Shown: positions 24,201 to 36,980 of the stretch, piece by piece
Position numbering within the stretch: the stretch's first letter is position 1
Layout of the letters: every line of letters begins with the position of its first letter
DNA from: Kryptolebias marmoratus
Lineage: Eukaryota > Chordata > Actinopteri > Cyprinodontiformes > Rivulidae
Reading direction: 5' to 3'
Assembly: GCF_001649575.2 (NCBI RefSeq)
Contig: NC_051434.1
Span: 7,407,624-7,471,623 of the forward strand
Length of the DNA stretch: 64,000 nt
Made by a program: the position numbers and the translations under genes
Notes under the pieces: generated by a model
Told to the model about the DNA's origin: nothing
Seen by the model: only the letters and a program-made list of their open reading frames with translations
The model's database searches: none

Positions 24201-25791
24201 AACTATCCCCTGAAGGGTCTTCTACTATAGCAAAATGTTTGTTTAATGTTCTGTAAAAAGCAGCCTTTAATATTGTTGCTATGGTGTCTATTTTATTCTA
24301 TTAGAGTAACTCTTACATGCAACATAAAGATTATATAATACTCTATGTAAGCATGGATCAAAAAGAGCCTAGACTTGTAAATCTCAATAATGTGTCAGTC
24401 TCCACGTGTTATTTCTGACACTGCAGGGTTTTATATTTGGACAGCATGAAGTGCTGGTTCTAATTGTTATCTGAGGCACTCAGAGAAAAACATTTAATCC
24501 ACAGTCAAATTTTTGACAGTTTCCATTAACCTGGAGTATATGAGCCAAAAGATGAGGTCGTATTCTTTTACTTTTATTCTTTCATTGCACAACTGGAGTA
24601 AAAACAATCCAGCTAAAGCGCTGAAACAGCCCCAGTTCTTCCTCCTCCTCCTCTTTCTGTTCTCCCTCTGTCTTCCCTGACAAGACTGCAGATAAGGCAC
24701 CAGCAAACAACAATAAGACCATGGTTTCATGTCAAGAGACCAGAGAGGAGCCCTGCGAGGGTCTCACAGGGTTGCAGATAGATAACAGTGCATGCCTGAC
24801 TCTTCGGACATCATGCGGACCGGAGAATTAATCAAAGGCGAAGCAACAACTGACCAGCTGAGGCCCGCTTGCAAGAGCAGCTTCTTGGCCTTGGAACATA
24901 AACCCAGTATAAGACACATGTTCATAAAATAGCTGCCAGAGTTAAAAAAAACAAAAGAACAAACAATGTTTTGGTACGTTTCTAGAGAGCATACTCAATA
25001 TACACTGATTCTCAACTTTGCAGTTTTGTCTAAAAGTAAGCCTTGTCAGTCTCAGCAGAGACTTTTGAAGGACTTTTGCTTGGAAGCATGAACAGATCCA
25101 GAAACAGAGGACCATCTGATTGGCTACTGAAGTGTCATTGTCCTTAAAGTTACAAACTCTGGCTGTTTAAATGTTTTTACTGATACTGTGTTGTTCCCTC
25201 TGCCATCGCTGCCTAATCTTCCTCTGCATCTCTGGTGTTTGTCATGTGAGAAGAACCATATTTATTTCCTGAGCTTCATCTTTTTTTGGTTCCCTCCACC
25301 GTGACAGGAGTGTTATTGACCCTGTCGGTCACCGTGACACAGGTCAGTCCTTCCAAACTGACTGACTGACTGGTTAAATAAATGGATGGACATGTGGGTT
25401 TGAAACCAGAAGTTTGAGAAACAAGAGAGTGAAAAGCTGTGACACAGTTTTAATAGAGTATGTTTAAACACAAAAGAAAAGGCTGCTCTGCAGAGATATT
25501 CTTCTTGACACTATTAATATTCTCCACACATTCTACGTCTCCTGAATTTGGATAGAAATGTAAACCAACTTTGTGACACAGAAAATTTAAAGCTGAACCT
25601 GAATTTAACATCATATCTTCACACCAGTTGTCTGATTTGTTCCCTCAGCAGATAAAGCTCTCAAGTTTTCATAATTTATTGTTTTTGGTTTTTTACTGAC
25701 GTTAGATTTGATTTCCTTCACCAAAACCAAGTTCAGTTTGGTTTTCACTCTCTCCCAGTTTTATGTTTTGGACTTTTAAAGACCATTTTTG

Positions 25792-25792
<1 letters not shown>
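24201..25792. other. Unique DNA, no gene
   Basis: Ordinary sequence. A minus-strand frame at 24494-24730 has no domain. Confidence 0.4.

Positions 25793-25875
<83 letters not shown>
25793..25875. repeat. (TA)n followed by poly(T)
   Basis: About 27 TA units run directly into about 29 T bases. A 120-codon frame that spans it is an artefact of the microsatellite. Confidence 0.95.
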
Positions 25876-25879
<4 letters not shown>

Positions 25880-28800
25880 CCCCACTTTGTGACCTGGTTA
25901 TCTGTTGCCTTTTGCAGATGGATCCTCTCAGGCAGAAATTATGACACGTTTAAAAAAATTACTTTTTTCCGCAAAATACAGCGATGCCAAAAGTGTTTTT
26001 GTTTCAGCCTTATATCTGTTTACACAGATATTTTTATGAAATACAAATGGATGGATGTTTTGGAAAAAATGCATTTCTGTGTGAACAAGGCCCCAATGTT
26101 TTCTATCCTTCCACTCTTTGTTTGAGAAACACGGAAAAGTTGTAAATTGGCACCTGAACTGTTTGAACAGACAATCTTTTTATTATGCAAACCCATACAT
26201 GGGAACGTAATCTCAGTGGAAACACAGCCACATCAGTTTTGTCACATGGCTGGGGCAAATGGCCTCAGGTGAGAGTTATTTTGCCACTTTATAAACTCCA
26301 TAAAGCTGTAATGTGACTCCACCATGGCTGAAAGCATTACACTCCCCCTCCCATTTTCACAGTTTCATACATCTCTTCCTCACTTTCTTCCACTTTAACC
26401 GCTTCGCTCCCATTTTTTTCTTCTCCGTTCTCCTTCTCTTTCCTCTCGGCTGCTCTCTGATGTTTTTTTTTCTCTGTGTTTCCTCCAGCTCTTTTCTGAT
26501 TTCTGTAACAGATATAGTTCTTGAAATCTAGTCCGTGGGGAACCATTGAGGCAGCACACGGGGAAATTAATGTTGAGACCACATCGTCCAGGATGCCTGT
26601 ACATGTAGTGCGCCTAAGCTGAGCAGTTTGCAGCACACATGCTGCCACAGAGGACTTAGCGAGATTATGTCTACAATAGAATGAAAAGGAATCCATGCTG
26701 CAAATTCCAAAATAAACACCCATAATCCACAGAGAGGAGTAATTTAATGTCTTGTAAGGGAAACAAAGTGTTAAATTGGAGGCATCAGTTGTATATTATT
26801 ATCACAGTCTCACAAGAACATTCAAGCGAATAAATTACTGGTTTCTGTTACAACTGCCTTGCTAATTTATACATTCATTATGCGACCTTGCACACATGTG
26901 TAATAAATTAGATTTTAAACCTTGTCTTTCCGCATATCTATACCTCCAGCTGAGATTTAGATAATAAAATTCAAATTTATGACATTAAATCCAGAAGGCA
27001 CTGTAAGCTACTGAAAATAAAAAACAGAAAGATGTCTAAACAAAAAAAGAGTAAAACACCTTCTTATTCGCCCAAACTAGAATTTATTACCCTGAATAGA
27101 AAAGCCCTGTCCGTTTTAATTAATGATAAACAGACAAGTGGGAGGAAAATAGTGGATGCAGCTCTATCTCTGTGTCTCTGTGCTGAAACCAGTTCAGAGC
27201 AATTTTGCTTGAGGAAAACATTGGGCTCTATTCATCTGGCCCAGCTGCCAGCAATTTGTCTGTCCAGGAGGACCCAGTCCTGTAAGAACTGAATGAGCCC
27301 TCCTTTCCCTCACAGAGGCCTCTAGTTTCTTAGCTCATCATGTTTGATCTAAAGTTGCATTGGGAAGAAAAACCTGCACTTTTGTCTGTGTTTCTAATTT
27401 GCAAAACTTCTTGGGACAAGGAGGAAACCTAACATTATGGATTCCGTTTTATTTTGTATCCTAAATGTCTGAATTTCTTGGAAATAAAGCAGGTTGTCTA
27501 TCCAGGTGGAACACAAACAAAGACACTTTAAAACACAACTTAAAGTCAAGGTCATGCATCACGATGTCTCACTGGGTCAGGACGCATTCATGCAGCCGCA
27601 ACATTTCTGTACTCTGGAAAAATGTGCCACCTGCACATGAATAGTTATTGACATCAACAAAAGCAGAAGTTATTGGATACAGTTTTACTTCTTAAAAAAA
27701 GTTTCTCAACATCTAAATTAGAAACCAGCGTTTCCATCATAATCTCAACAGTTTCAAAATGTTTTTTCTCCACTGCACAAAATCTCTCCTTGAAGCCTGA
27801 AGTATCTGATTGCTAATGGAAAACCAAGCACAAAAAAAAATCCTCTTTTCTGAATACAGTAACAGCACAGAAATGTCATGTCTGCCGCTCGAGTAATTGC
27901 TTGTTTGTGTTTCCCTGTACATATTTGGCTCACCTTTTTCTCCCGATCAATGCTAACAAATATAGATCAGGCGAGCTTGCATTTTACCATCCATTTTGAT
28001 GGACGATCCTAATGAGGAGGCCTCTGTCATCGGGATCAGAAGGACACAATCCAATTTTATTCAAACCTTTGACTCCACAAATTTAATCAAGCGCATTTTT
28101 GTTTTGTTTGTGGCTTTGTTGTTTTAACATTTGCATACATTAATTTCACATTTTAACATTTGTTAGTTTTCTTGTGTGGGTGTTTGTGCGCTTTTAAAAG
28201 TGTTTTTGTGAATGTGCATATTTGTGTGAGGAGCAATAAATGAAACTGTGTGTGTGTGTTCGGTGTGAGATGTCATTCAAACAGCATTCTGTGAGTGCTG
28301 CAAGGCTGAGATAAGCGTAAAGATCTGATTTCACTTCTCAGCGTGCCTACTGCTTTGGCTAATTTTCATAATTAATTAAAAAGCCGGTAAACATTACATC
28401 ATGCAGCTGATAAGCTTCCCTGTTGTTCTTCTTGCCTCCCATTAACTGGGAATTATCACTTTGTGATACATTGTGCCGCTGCACTTATTGCTGAATGTCA
28501 ATGGAGTGAACTTAATGTTCGACTTCACAGCAAAATGACACAATGTAGCCTCTGTCAATCTGTCAATCACTGTGATGAGCCTGAAGTTAACAACAAAGAG
28601 CACCAGAGAAGAATAATCCTGGCAGAAATCCATATTGGCCTCATCGTGCAGATAGACCCTCTAGTTTTTCCTCAGCTGCTCAGTGTTCTCTAACATCGTC
28701 TGACCAGGAAAGCTATATGTTCCCACTAGATAAAATGGAAGATAGTGACTAATATTTTTTAGTTATTTTCAGCTTTCATCTATAAGGGAGAGAAGGAGGC

Positions 28801-29734
28801 TTAGTTACAAACGGCTCGTGTGCAGCCAGTTTACAGATGAAGAGAAGTATCAAAGGGAATTTAAAGTTGATTTTTAACCTGTTACAAAAAACTGATAAAA
28901 ATAAGAAAATGATGGAACAGTTTCAAATAAATGAGGGAAAAATTTAAGTTAAAGGAAGGATGGCAGGAAGAACAGAAACGTAGAAGAGGTTTTTAACATG
29001 ACGTGCTTGCAGCTGCCTGCTGTGAAGAAGCCCTCTCAGCGTTACGGTCCTCATTGGTTCGGAGGACTTAGAGAGGTGCCACGAGCTCTTCACTCGATGC
29101 CATCATCATCATCCTCCATCTTCTCCCTCTTAATCTTTCCATTCATTCTCTTCCTTCCTTTTTCCTCCCACTTCTCTTGTTTCATTTCTCTTCAGCAGCC
29201 ACTTCTGAGTCCTTTCCTATGATCCAACACTCCTCTTGATTCCCTTCCTCACTTTCCTCACGAGTCAAGCATCTGCTTCCCATCGTCCCTTTTTGCTCTG
29301 TAGCTGTCTGTGTCATTACACTGGAGACTAATCCAGTCGTCATGGGAAAATTTAGACATAGTAAGCCTATATCCGTCACTTATAGCCCTCATTGTTGCAG
29401 TCTCGTCCTCTCTCCAGCCCACACACTCCTGTGACAATCAGAACTGTGTTTGCTTTGGATTTTTTGGAAAATAAGCGGGTCTCCTGTTGTTTGTCCGACT
29501 CCTGGCTGCCCCTGTATGTGGAGTCAGGATTAGAGGCTCGTAATGAAGAGCAGATGGAGTCGTAGACCTGAAGGTTGGGTGAGAGCAGTGCTCTGATGGA
29601 TTAACACAGCACGTAAGTGTTTGCTTGGACCACAGCGTGTAGCCTGACAAACTTATATCTTTGGGTCTTTGCAAAGCTACCGATGAACACATGAGGGAAA
29701 AACAACAAAATCCAACTGATCCAGAAATCCAGAA
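25876..29734. other. Unique DNA with pyrimidine-rich islands, no gene
   Basis: Pyrimidine-rich stretches lie at 26340-26500 and 29080-29230; frames on both strands there (up to 128 codons) owe their length to stop-poor composition. Block 28360-28680 is repeat-free and has AATTAATTAAAAAG. No exon supported. Confidence 0.35.
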
Positions 29735-30180
29735 AAATGACAGGAATTGCATTTTCTGCAAAAATGCTGTGCAAATCCTGAGTGCTGGATGACTTCTCTG
29801 AAATGTGCTGAACAAGCTGATACTGTGTTGTTAAAGCTAAAAGAAGCTGAACACTAGCTAAAGGCTAAAAATGAAGCAAAACTGCTAGCTGAAGTAGCAA
29901 AACAGAAGCTAAATAGTAAATGTAGCAAAATGCTTGCTGAATGCTAAAAGAACAAAAGGCTACCTAAGAGCTTAAAGTGTCAAAAGGCTAGCTAGAAGTT
30001 AAAAGTAGCAAAAAAATACATAAAAGCTAAATGTAACAAAAGGCTAGCTAAAGAAGCAAAAGCAGACAAAAAAGTCAGTTTGAATGAGTTTCAATGAGAT
30101 CAATGTTTTTGAAGGAACTGAAGAAACCTGAACATATTTCTCTGGGGAAAATATTTGTAAATAAAATTTAACATTTTAAA
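29735..30180 (+). repeat. Interspersed repeat family E, copy 2 (long minisatellite)
   Basis: Opens with GAATTGCATTTTCTGC and CTGAGTGCTGGATGACTTC. It then carries about ten degenerate units around GCTAAAAGTAGCAAAAGGCT (29838-30070), followed by TCAATGAGATCAATG, GAACTGAAGAAACCTGAAC and TCTCTGGGGAAAATATTTG. Confidence 0.75.
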
Positions 30181-30771
30181 TAGTTTTTAAAATACAAACA
30201 ACAAAAGTCATAGCACCCACCTCCTGAATTAGCTCAACGTTTTGATATCTGAATGGATAAAATAGCACAAAGTATGCAAAAGTTATTTGATTGCAAATAA
30301 ATTTACGAAAAAAATAAAAACAGGAAAACAGCAGAGCGAAGACTGAATCAACATTCACACAATGAAGTCTGCAGTCCACATGTTCCCAGTCTGGCTTCAT
30401 CCATTAGTAGGAATCTCTGTGGAGGGAAAGATTTGGACGATACATGCAATGATTCCCTTAAGAAGTCTCTCACACATAGCTAGAGGTGACAGAAAGAATG
30501 GCACAGCACACCGTAACCCCCAGAGCCCCCTGGAATCAGGTGTAAGTCTAATAAATATGGAGCCGCACCGCGCAGAATTACTGTCCACCGTAATTGCACA
30601 TTTTCCCACAGTAATTGACGGAATAATTAGGACTCAGAGGAGTCACTGAAACCATCTGTGCAGGTAAAGTGAAGATGTCCGAGAGGGATGACAGAGGTGG
30701 AGAGAGATGCAGCAGCAGAGAAATTAAAAGTGTGTGACAGAGAAAGCGACCGAGACAAAGGGCAAGAATAA
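30181..30771. other. Unique DNA; possible conserved block
   Basis: The segment 30360-30660 (TAATTGACGGAATAATTAGG near 30611) is repeat-free and mixed in composition. No gene. Confidence 0.3.
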
Positions 30772-30930
30772 AGTCAAAGTCAAGTTTATTAATAAGCACG
30801 TTTAAAAACAACAGAAGTTGACCAAAATGCTGTACACACATAAGGCCCAGGAATAAATGAGACATTAAGAGTGACATAACACAATACAATACAATTAGAC
30901 AGTACAGGCTAAAATGAAAATAAAAGATGT
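30772..30930 (+). repeat. Fish interspersed repeat family F, copy 1
   Basis: Reads AGTCAAGTTTATTAATAAGC, AACAACAGAAGTTGACCAAA and ATGCTGTACACACATAAGG. It matches the common fish CAAGTTTATTTATATAGCAC family; a fragment also sits inside the SINE at 53342-53400. Confidence 0.65.
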
Positions 30931-31084
30931 TAAGAATCAGTCAGGTTTAAATAAAAAAATATAAAATGAGGAGGTTTTGAAAGTGTCAAGTAAGGATATC
31001 AGGATTGCAAAAGTGAGCAAAAAGGGAAAACAAATTTGCTCATACTTAAGATGTAGTTATACTTCTTTGTTATCAGTTGCTCCC

Positions 31085-31780
31085 ATTAAAGGTGGACGAT
31101 CTTGTAATGCCAGTGTTTGTGTGTGTTTGTTTGAGCTCTTCAAAACCGATCATTTGATCTCTGGATTAAGCTCAAATTTGGTGCGGTAGTAGCTGAGAGT
31201 CATCCCCAATATGTATGCCGAGCACTAACAGATCGCAGACCATCTTCCTTTTAAAACTTTGGCCTTAACTGTTGGCGTCAACCTTGTTTGTCTGTAAGCA
31301 AAATAGAGTTTTCTCATGAACCACTGGGCGTACATCTACCTTAAAAAAAGGTACATAACGTACATTTTGACAGATATTGAGCTAAAACTTGGTGTGGTGG
31401 TAGCTGGAAGGCACCCCAACACAAACCCTAAGCACTAAGGATAGTACCTCACTGGGTTAATTGTCAAACAGCATTCACGAGGGAGTCTCGAAAATGTCTC
31501 AAAACCTTCATGGAGCTCCTTAATTTTCTCATGAGAGTTACAGCAGCTCGCAGGCTTGGCGCTTGAATTTTGAATATGCTCAGTGTAGTTTCAGCCCAGT
31601 GAGATACCACCTTAACACACTGCAAGAGATGTTGCACTACTGTGTGTAGTCATGCATAATGTTGTTTTTAATATTTGACCAAAAAGGCTAAAACTCTGTC
31701 ATCTTTTAGGATAAAATTATCCTAATTTATAAGTCTGGCATGAAATTCAGTGGGCGATACTCCTTCAAGGTCTTTAATCT
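31085..31780 (-). repeat. Interspersed repeat family A, copy 5 (two modules)
   Basis: On the minus strand it starts ATTAAAGACCTTGAAGGAGT and contains two blocks with AGCTACTACCGCACCAAATT-type and AGCTACCACCACACCAAGTT sequence, plus CTACAT...CCAGTGGTTCATGAGAA. A stretch about 31450-31640 that is not family A interrupts it. Confidence 0.7.
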
Positions 31781-32635
31781 CTCGTTTGTACTCATTTCAA
31801 TGTGACAAACCATTTTCAAAGAAAAGCCACAATGATTTGAAGAAAATGACAGACTAAAACTTTGTGATCTCTTTCTTTCTGTGAAAACATTTATCCTTTG
31901 GCGAAGTATTCACAGGACAACTGGATACGACTAAAACAGGTAACGACTGCAATCTTTTCTTTGTGCCTGCCAGTTTTTACAAATTGCCGGCACTGGCAGC
32001 TGATCGTGTCGCAGCAGACGATCCTAACATCCCGACAGTGTGAGAAAAAAAGATAAAATAGATTCTCGCCTGAGCATCTACCCTGCTGCATTACATATTT
32101 TCTGTTTTGATTTTCCTTCTAGGTTCACCCCGCTGTGCTTCTGTTGCTACATTCGGGCTCTCATTGTGGGAGACGTGCACACGATTTACTAATGAGAGTG
32201 GGTTGCAAATTGTGCCGCGGAGCAGAATAAAATAAGCGCTGCACGTGTGTGCGCAGGTAAACATAGTTAGCCTCCAATTAATGATGCATTACCAAAGTTC
32301 GTAGCCATGGTAACATTTAGTGCAGGCAAAATGGGGTGACGTCAAAACCTCAACGACCAGAAGTTTCCATCCAGTTTGGTGCCATTATGAGTCCAAAAAC
32401 AGCTTATGGGACTTTGCTTTTCATTCATCGTTTCAATCTTTTGCTGTCTCTCTAAATTGATGCTAATTTAAATGTACAAAATGCATCCAGAACGTCAACC
32501 ACGTCTCCGCTTCCGTTTAATATTGCTTCTCATGATCATAGATCACATGAACTTCGGAGGTCCAGTTTATTTTACCACTTGATTTTTTTGAATTTACCAG
32601 AATTCAGACATGCTGATATAAACAAACACAACAGA
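31781..32635. other. Unique DNA with a perfect X-box
   Basis: Block 32100-32400 is repeat-free, mixed in composition and includes CTCCAATTAATGATGCATTA next to an RFX site; candidate regulatory DNA. Confidence 0.35.
32301..32314. promoter_or_regulatory. Perfect RFX X-box
   Basis: GTAGCCATGGTAAC fits the RFX consensus GTNRCC-N2-RGYAAC at every position. It lies about 20 bp after a homeodomain-type AATTAATGATGCATTA string. RFX factors control ciliary and neuronal genes; the target here is unknown. Confidence 0.45.
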
Positions 32636-33050
32636 TTTAAGGCCTAGCATTTCTCAAAGGAATGCTGCAAGAGTTTTAACTTCAGATCATCTTATGTTGA
32701 GAAATGACAGCCTTATAGCGGTTTTGTTCAAACCTTGTAAATGACGTTATGCACTATCTCGTGCAGCATTGTGAGATCTCGTGAGATGATTTAGCACTTA
32801 GAGTATGTGTTGAGGATAACTCTCAGCTACTATCACATCCTGTTGCATCTTATTTTGTTTGCTAAGGCCGCTAAACTGTGGCAGCCATCTTGAATGGAGT
32901 TAACTCCAAAGGTTAGTCAGTTTTATATGTACGTTCAATAATTATGTTTTTAAAGTTTTATTAAAGTCCATTTAGTTCATGAGATATTTTGTCAAATCTA
33001 CAAACACATACACCGGACCAGGGTTTATAAGCAAAATTGTGAAATTACTC
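32636..33050 (+). repeat. Interspersed repeat family A, copy 6
   Basis: Starts TTTAAGGCCTAGCATTTCTC with the hairpin CATTTCTCAAAGGAATG, then CTCTCAGCTACTATCACATC, GCAGCCATCTTGAATGG and GTTCATGAGATATTTTGTC. Confidence 0.75.
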
Positions 33051-33939
33051 TGAAAATAGCAAAGAGCTCGCAGAGTTAAAAGTCTCCAGCTTTTGAAACA
33101 CAGGTTCCCTTTTTATTGCAGAGTGGTCACAGCGAAGCAATATATTTGTCGCTCAGGGTAACTTTGAATGACAACCATCAAAAAGTAAAACGGGGTCTAT
33201 AAAACGAAGCACGGTTGTTCCCTGCATTTTATGACAGCAGGTCACTAATAAATATTACGGGGTCTGAAGAAATATGAAGGAGCAGCGAGGTGGCCAACTT
33301 TATTGTGCGTTGCATGCTGTCGGAAAAAAGTGAATACTGCAGAAATAAAAAGAGGGGCCTGGCTTTTCATGGTGTCAAGAAAAAAAAAGATTTTTGAAAG
33401 AATTTTTTATTCAAAACAACATGAATTTGTTTGATTGCACTATAAATAGGTTGCAAAGTTGTTTTTCTGGTAAATCTTTGATTGAAATGGCTGCGCGTGA
33501 AGTGCTCTGAGACTTTAAATAATTAAACGTGTTACCTGCCAGCCGGAGAACAGGTCTGAGCCGACGACGTCGTTCAAACTGAAGATTGCAAAAGTCTGAG
33601 GTAATTCAGCTTTTCAGCTGTATTTATGTCCACAGCGTCACTCTAATGGAGAGCAGGACTACTCTCCTCCACTTTAGGTGTTTTAAAAGTAAAACAGACT
33701 TTCTGAGAGCTTTTCAAACATCACCCAGCTTCCACCCACCAGAACAAACACTTTCCCACATACTTTCACCTACATGCTTTTATCTACATCACCTACAGAT
33801 TCTCTGACAGATGAAACGCTCTAGTTTTACATTTTGTGTATTCAACGCATCCTTCTCTTCATGACAGTTTGTACAAATTATTCTATCAGCGGTGTATCCC
33901 ATCCTTGTCTTTTCTTCCAGAGACTGAGGCCCGTTGATC
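33051..33939. other. Unique DNA, nothing recognised
   Basis: The segment 33060-33330 is mixed in composition. No exon. Confidence 0.4.
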
Positions 33940-34605
33940 GCTTCACCGCCCATCTTTAGCAAAATATCTTATGAACCACTGGATGGATTTTATCAAAACT
34001 TTCAGGAAACAATCACTCACTTTATGCTTACAACTGAATAACTTTTGAAGCCAACCCAATTAAAGATGGCCGCCACAACCACCACTGTCAGTGTTAGAGA
34101 TAAGATGCTAAAATTTGATGTGGTTGTAGCTGAGAATCATTTACAACACATACTCCAAGTGCTACTTTCCATGCAAACTATTTGCCTCAAACTTTAGCAT
34201 TAACTGTTGAAGTTAACCCTGGTTGTCTGTTAGCAAAATATTTAATGAATGTCTGGATAGATTTTAATGTGATTCTCAGAAACCAATAATTGGATAAACA
34301 TCTACAACTTATTAACTTTTAAGTTCAATCCAATTCAAGGTGGCCACCACAGCTAATGGACATTAGCAAACACAAAAATGACTATACCGCTGTCATTTTT
34401 ACAGATATCGAGGTAATATTTGACAGGGTTGTAGCTGAGAGTCATCCCCAACACATACAGTATCACATGAGATTGCAAACAACAGTATTGTCAGCGTTTG
34501 GTGAAATACAACTCATTTACCAACATAAGATGATTTTAGTCTAAAACTTTGGCATGAAAGACAGTGGGTGATACTTTAGAAAATCCTAGGCCTTTAATTT
34601 AATTA
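33940..34605 (-). repeat. Interspersed repeat family A, copy 7 (two modules, full length)
   Basis: The plus strand shows two successive inverted modules: AGCAAAATATCTTATGAACC, GATGGCCGCCAC, GTGGTTGTAGCTGAGAATCA; then AGCAAAATATTTAATGAATG, AAGGTGGCCACCACAGCTAA, GGGTTGTAGCTGAGAGTCAT. It closes with CCTAGGCCTTTAATTT, the inverted 5' end. Confidence 0.8.
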
Positions 34606-35417
34606 TAATTACAGTTAAATAGTGCCCATTTTTGTTTAATATAAAAAACACACAACCCAAATTGAATGATCAATATTCAATGAAATACTCTGAGTATTTA
34701 CACTCCTTGGGTTATTAGCTTCTCTACAGAGGTCATTCATCTTGTTTTATATTTATGAGAAGATTTTCACTTTATTTAACAAATGCATGTCACTGCAACA
34801 GAGTCTATAAGGATATATTTGTCCTGCCCATGCCTATTTTATGTGGCCCAGTTTTCTGCTGCTTGTCGCCTCTAAAATCCAAAAGGCTTCGATGACAGAG
34901 ACGGGTTGTCTTTAAAGCCGCTGCAAACCTCTGAATGTCTAAAGAATCAGGGAGCGCCAGGAGTGTCAGAAAGAAAACAACAGTGTTAAGGAGAAATGTA
35001 CATGAATTTAGAGGAGAAGCGAGAAAGGAGTACAGAGAAACAGAGCGACACAAAGTGTATCCATGGGAGATGGAGGGAGGAGGAGGTTGTTAGGCTGACA
35101 CAGTCAGAGCAGGGTGCAGTGACTGTGAAACAGCTTAAATAAACACTGCAAGAGAGCAGGAGGGGTGGAGGCAGGAGGAGAAAGTCAGCGACTGGGTTTC
35201 TTTGGGAAACAGAAAGTTTAAAAAAAGAAAGATTTAGGCTATTTGTTCAGAGAGAGAGAGAGACTTTATGGAGACAAACACAGCGGTAAAGAAAGTGATG
35301 GAAAGGCTGTGTGTCACCAAAAGAAAGAGAGATAAAGAAATGAAGGTGTGTTTTTTTAAGAGACTGTGAGAGGGAAATGTGGATTGTAAAAAAGATGGAA
35401 ATAAAAACCAGAGTTTT
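34606..35417. other. Unique, purine-rich DNA
   Basis: 34980-35400 is GA-rich on the plus strand with an AGAGAGAGAGAG run near 35250. No exon. Confidence 0.4.
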
Positions 35418-35945
35418 AAACTAAGATCACCTCATCTTGAGATTGGAGTTATAGCCATTTTGATCAAACCTTAAAAATAAATTTTGTACAATCTCGTGTG
35501 ACAAATCTCACATGATCCGTAAGCGTTTAAAGTATGTTCTGTGAATGACTTTCAGCTACAATCACACCAAATTTTAGCTCAGTATCTGTGACATCCACTG
35601 AGATGCGGCCATTTTTGTGTAGCCTAGTGTTGATTAGCTGTAAGGTTTGAAACAAAGATATCGCACAATGTGTTGCACAAGAAGCTGTGTTGGGGACGGT
35701 GCACAGCTACTACCAAACCAGATTTTAGCTCAGTATTTGTAAAACTAAGTTATAGCAGTTTTTGTGTTTGCTAAATTTGCTTTGCTTGTGGCGGCAGTCG
35801 TAATCAGTTGTAGTTCTAGATCCACTGATTACTTTCTGAAAGTTTCATTAAAATCTGTTCAAAGATTCATGAGATATTTTGCCACCAGTTCAGATTAACG
35901 AACACAAAAAAAAACATTACTGCTCCACCTTCGCCCCCTGATACA
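35418..35945 (+). repeat. Interspersed repeat family A, copy 8 (two modules)
   Basis: The first module has TTTCAGCTACAATCACACC and TGATTAGCTGTAAGG. The second has GCACAGCTACTACCAAACC and AGATTCATGAGATATTTTGC, ending CTCCACCTTCGCCCCCTGA. The 5' hairpin is lost. Confidence 0.75.
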
Positions 35946-36639
35946 GAGGCAGAGTATAACCAAGAGCACAGAACTGAACTCAGAGGTGTAGAGAGTTTTA
36001 AAATGGAGGTAATAAGAGTGAAATGTGGATGGTAAAATAGAACGAAATATAAGTTAGAAAAGTGAATTGATGGAAACAGAAACTCCGACTGCCAGAGGGG
36101 GGAACGACACCTTGGGGAGCGCTTCAGCCTTAAACTCACATGACTCTGCTGTGGCAGAAAAACCTTAAACCTCCAATCCCACTGATTCCCATATGCTCTC
36201 CAGCCAATGGTGGCACGGTGTGCCAAGTGCCAGAGTCATGGCTCCACTGGGGTTTCACAGTCGGTTAAAACCAACTGACATGCACAAAATAAACGATTAT
36301 CTAACACAGACTGCTGCAGATGTAACCCGCAAGATTTTGATCCACAGGTTCTCTCTGTTTCTGGTGACTGAAGTTGGTTTTATTCACAAAACTGTAGTTT
36401 TAATAGAGGAAATAGCTTAATGCACAGCACATACATTATTAATGTTCATTATAACGTTCACTGGCGGACTTCATGCATTATTCCAAATAATGCACAATTT
36501 TAATGATGCTAAATGTGTAATAATCTAAACCAGACCTGCTAAAAAGGTTTCTCATTTGTTCTGCAGTTTTCTTTAATGCACTGGAATTTTTTTATTACAT
36601 TTTGTACACAAATTGAAGTACACACAGTGTCACAAACAA
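35946..36639. other. Unique DNA, nothing recognised
   Basis: Frames of 75-119 codons on both strands (35867-36420) have no domain and partly overlap family A. Confidence 0.4.
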
Positions 36640-36839
36640 CACCGATCTGTGCATGTGTGTGTTTGTTTGTTTGTTAGCGAAAACTCATGAACAGATTTTA
36701 ATGAAACTGCCAGGAAGTAATCATTTGATATAAGTCTGCAATAGTTAACTTTTAGAGTCATTGTGATTCAAGATGGCTGCCACAGTTACTCAAACTTAGC
36801 AAAACGCTAAAAACTCAGTCATTATGTAGCTGAAATTCA

Positions 36840-36890
<51 letters not shown>

Positions 36891-36980
36891 CACACATATG
36901 TCGAGCACTAACGGCTCGCATAAGATCTTTGCTTAAAACTTTGGCACACAAGATGGCAGACAATGTGCATTTTTACAACT
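36640..36980 (-). repeat. Interspersed repeat family A, copy 9, with internal CA/TA microsatellite
   Basis: The plus strand reads TGTTTGTTAGCGAAAACTC, CAAGATGGCTGCCACAGTTA and ATTATGTAGCTGAAATTCAT, is interrupted by a microsatellite (36841-36898), then continues GTCGAGCACTAACGG and AAAACTTTGGCACACAAGAT. Confidence 0.7.
36841..36898. repeat. (CA)n(TA)n microsatellite
   Basis: About 19 CA units run into about six TA units and a few more CA. It lies where the family A sequence would read CATCCCCAACACATAC, so it probably arose by expansion of that CA-rich spot. Confidence 0.95.

Noticed and set aside
25763..26125. A 120-codon plus-strand frame
   Set aside because: Its N-terminal part is an IYIYIY...FFFF artefact of the (TA)n and poly(T) tracts.
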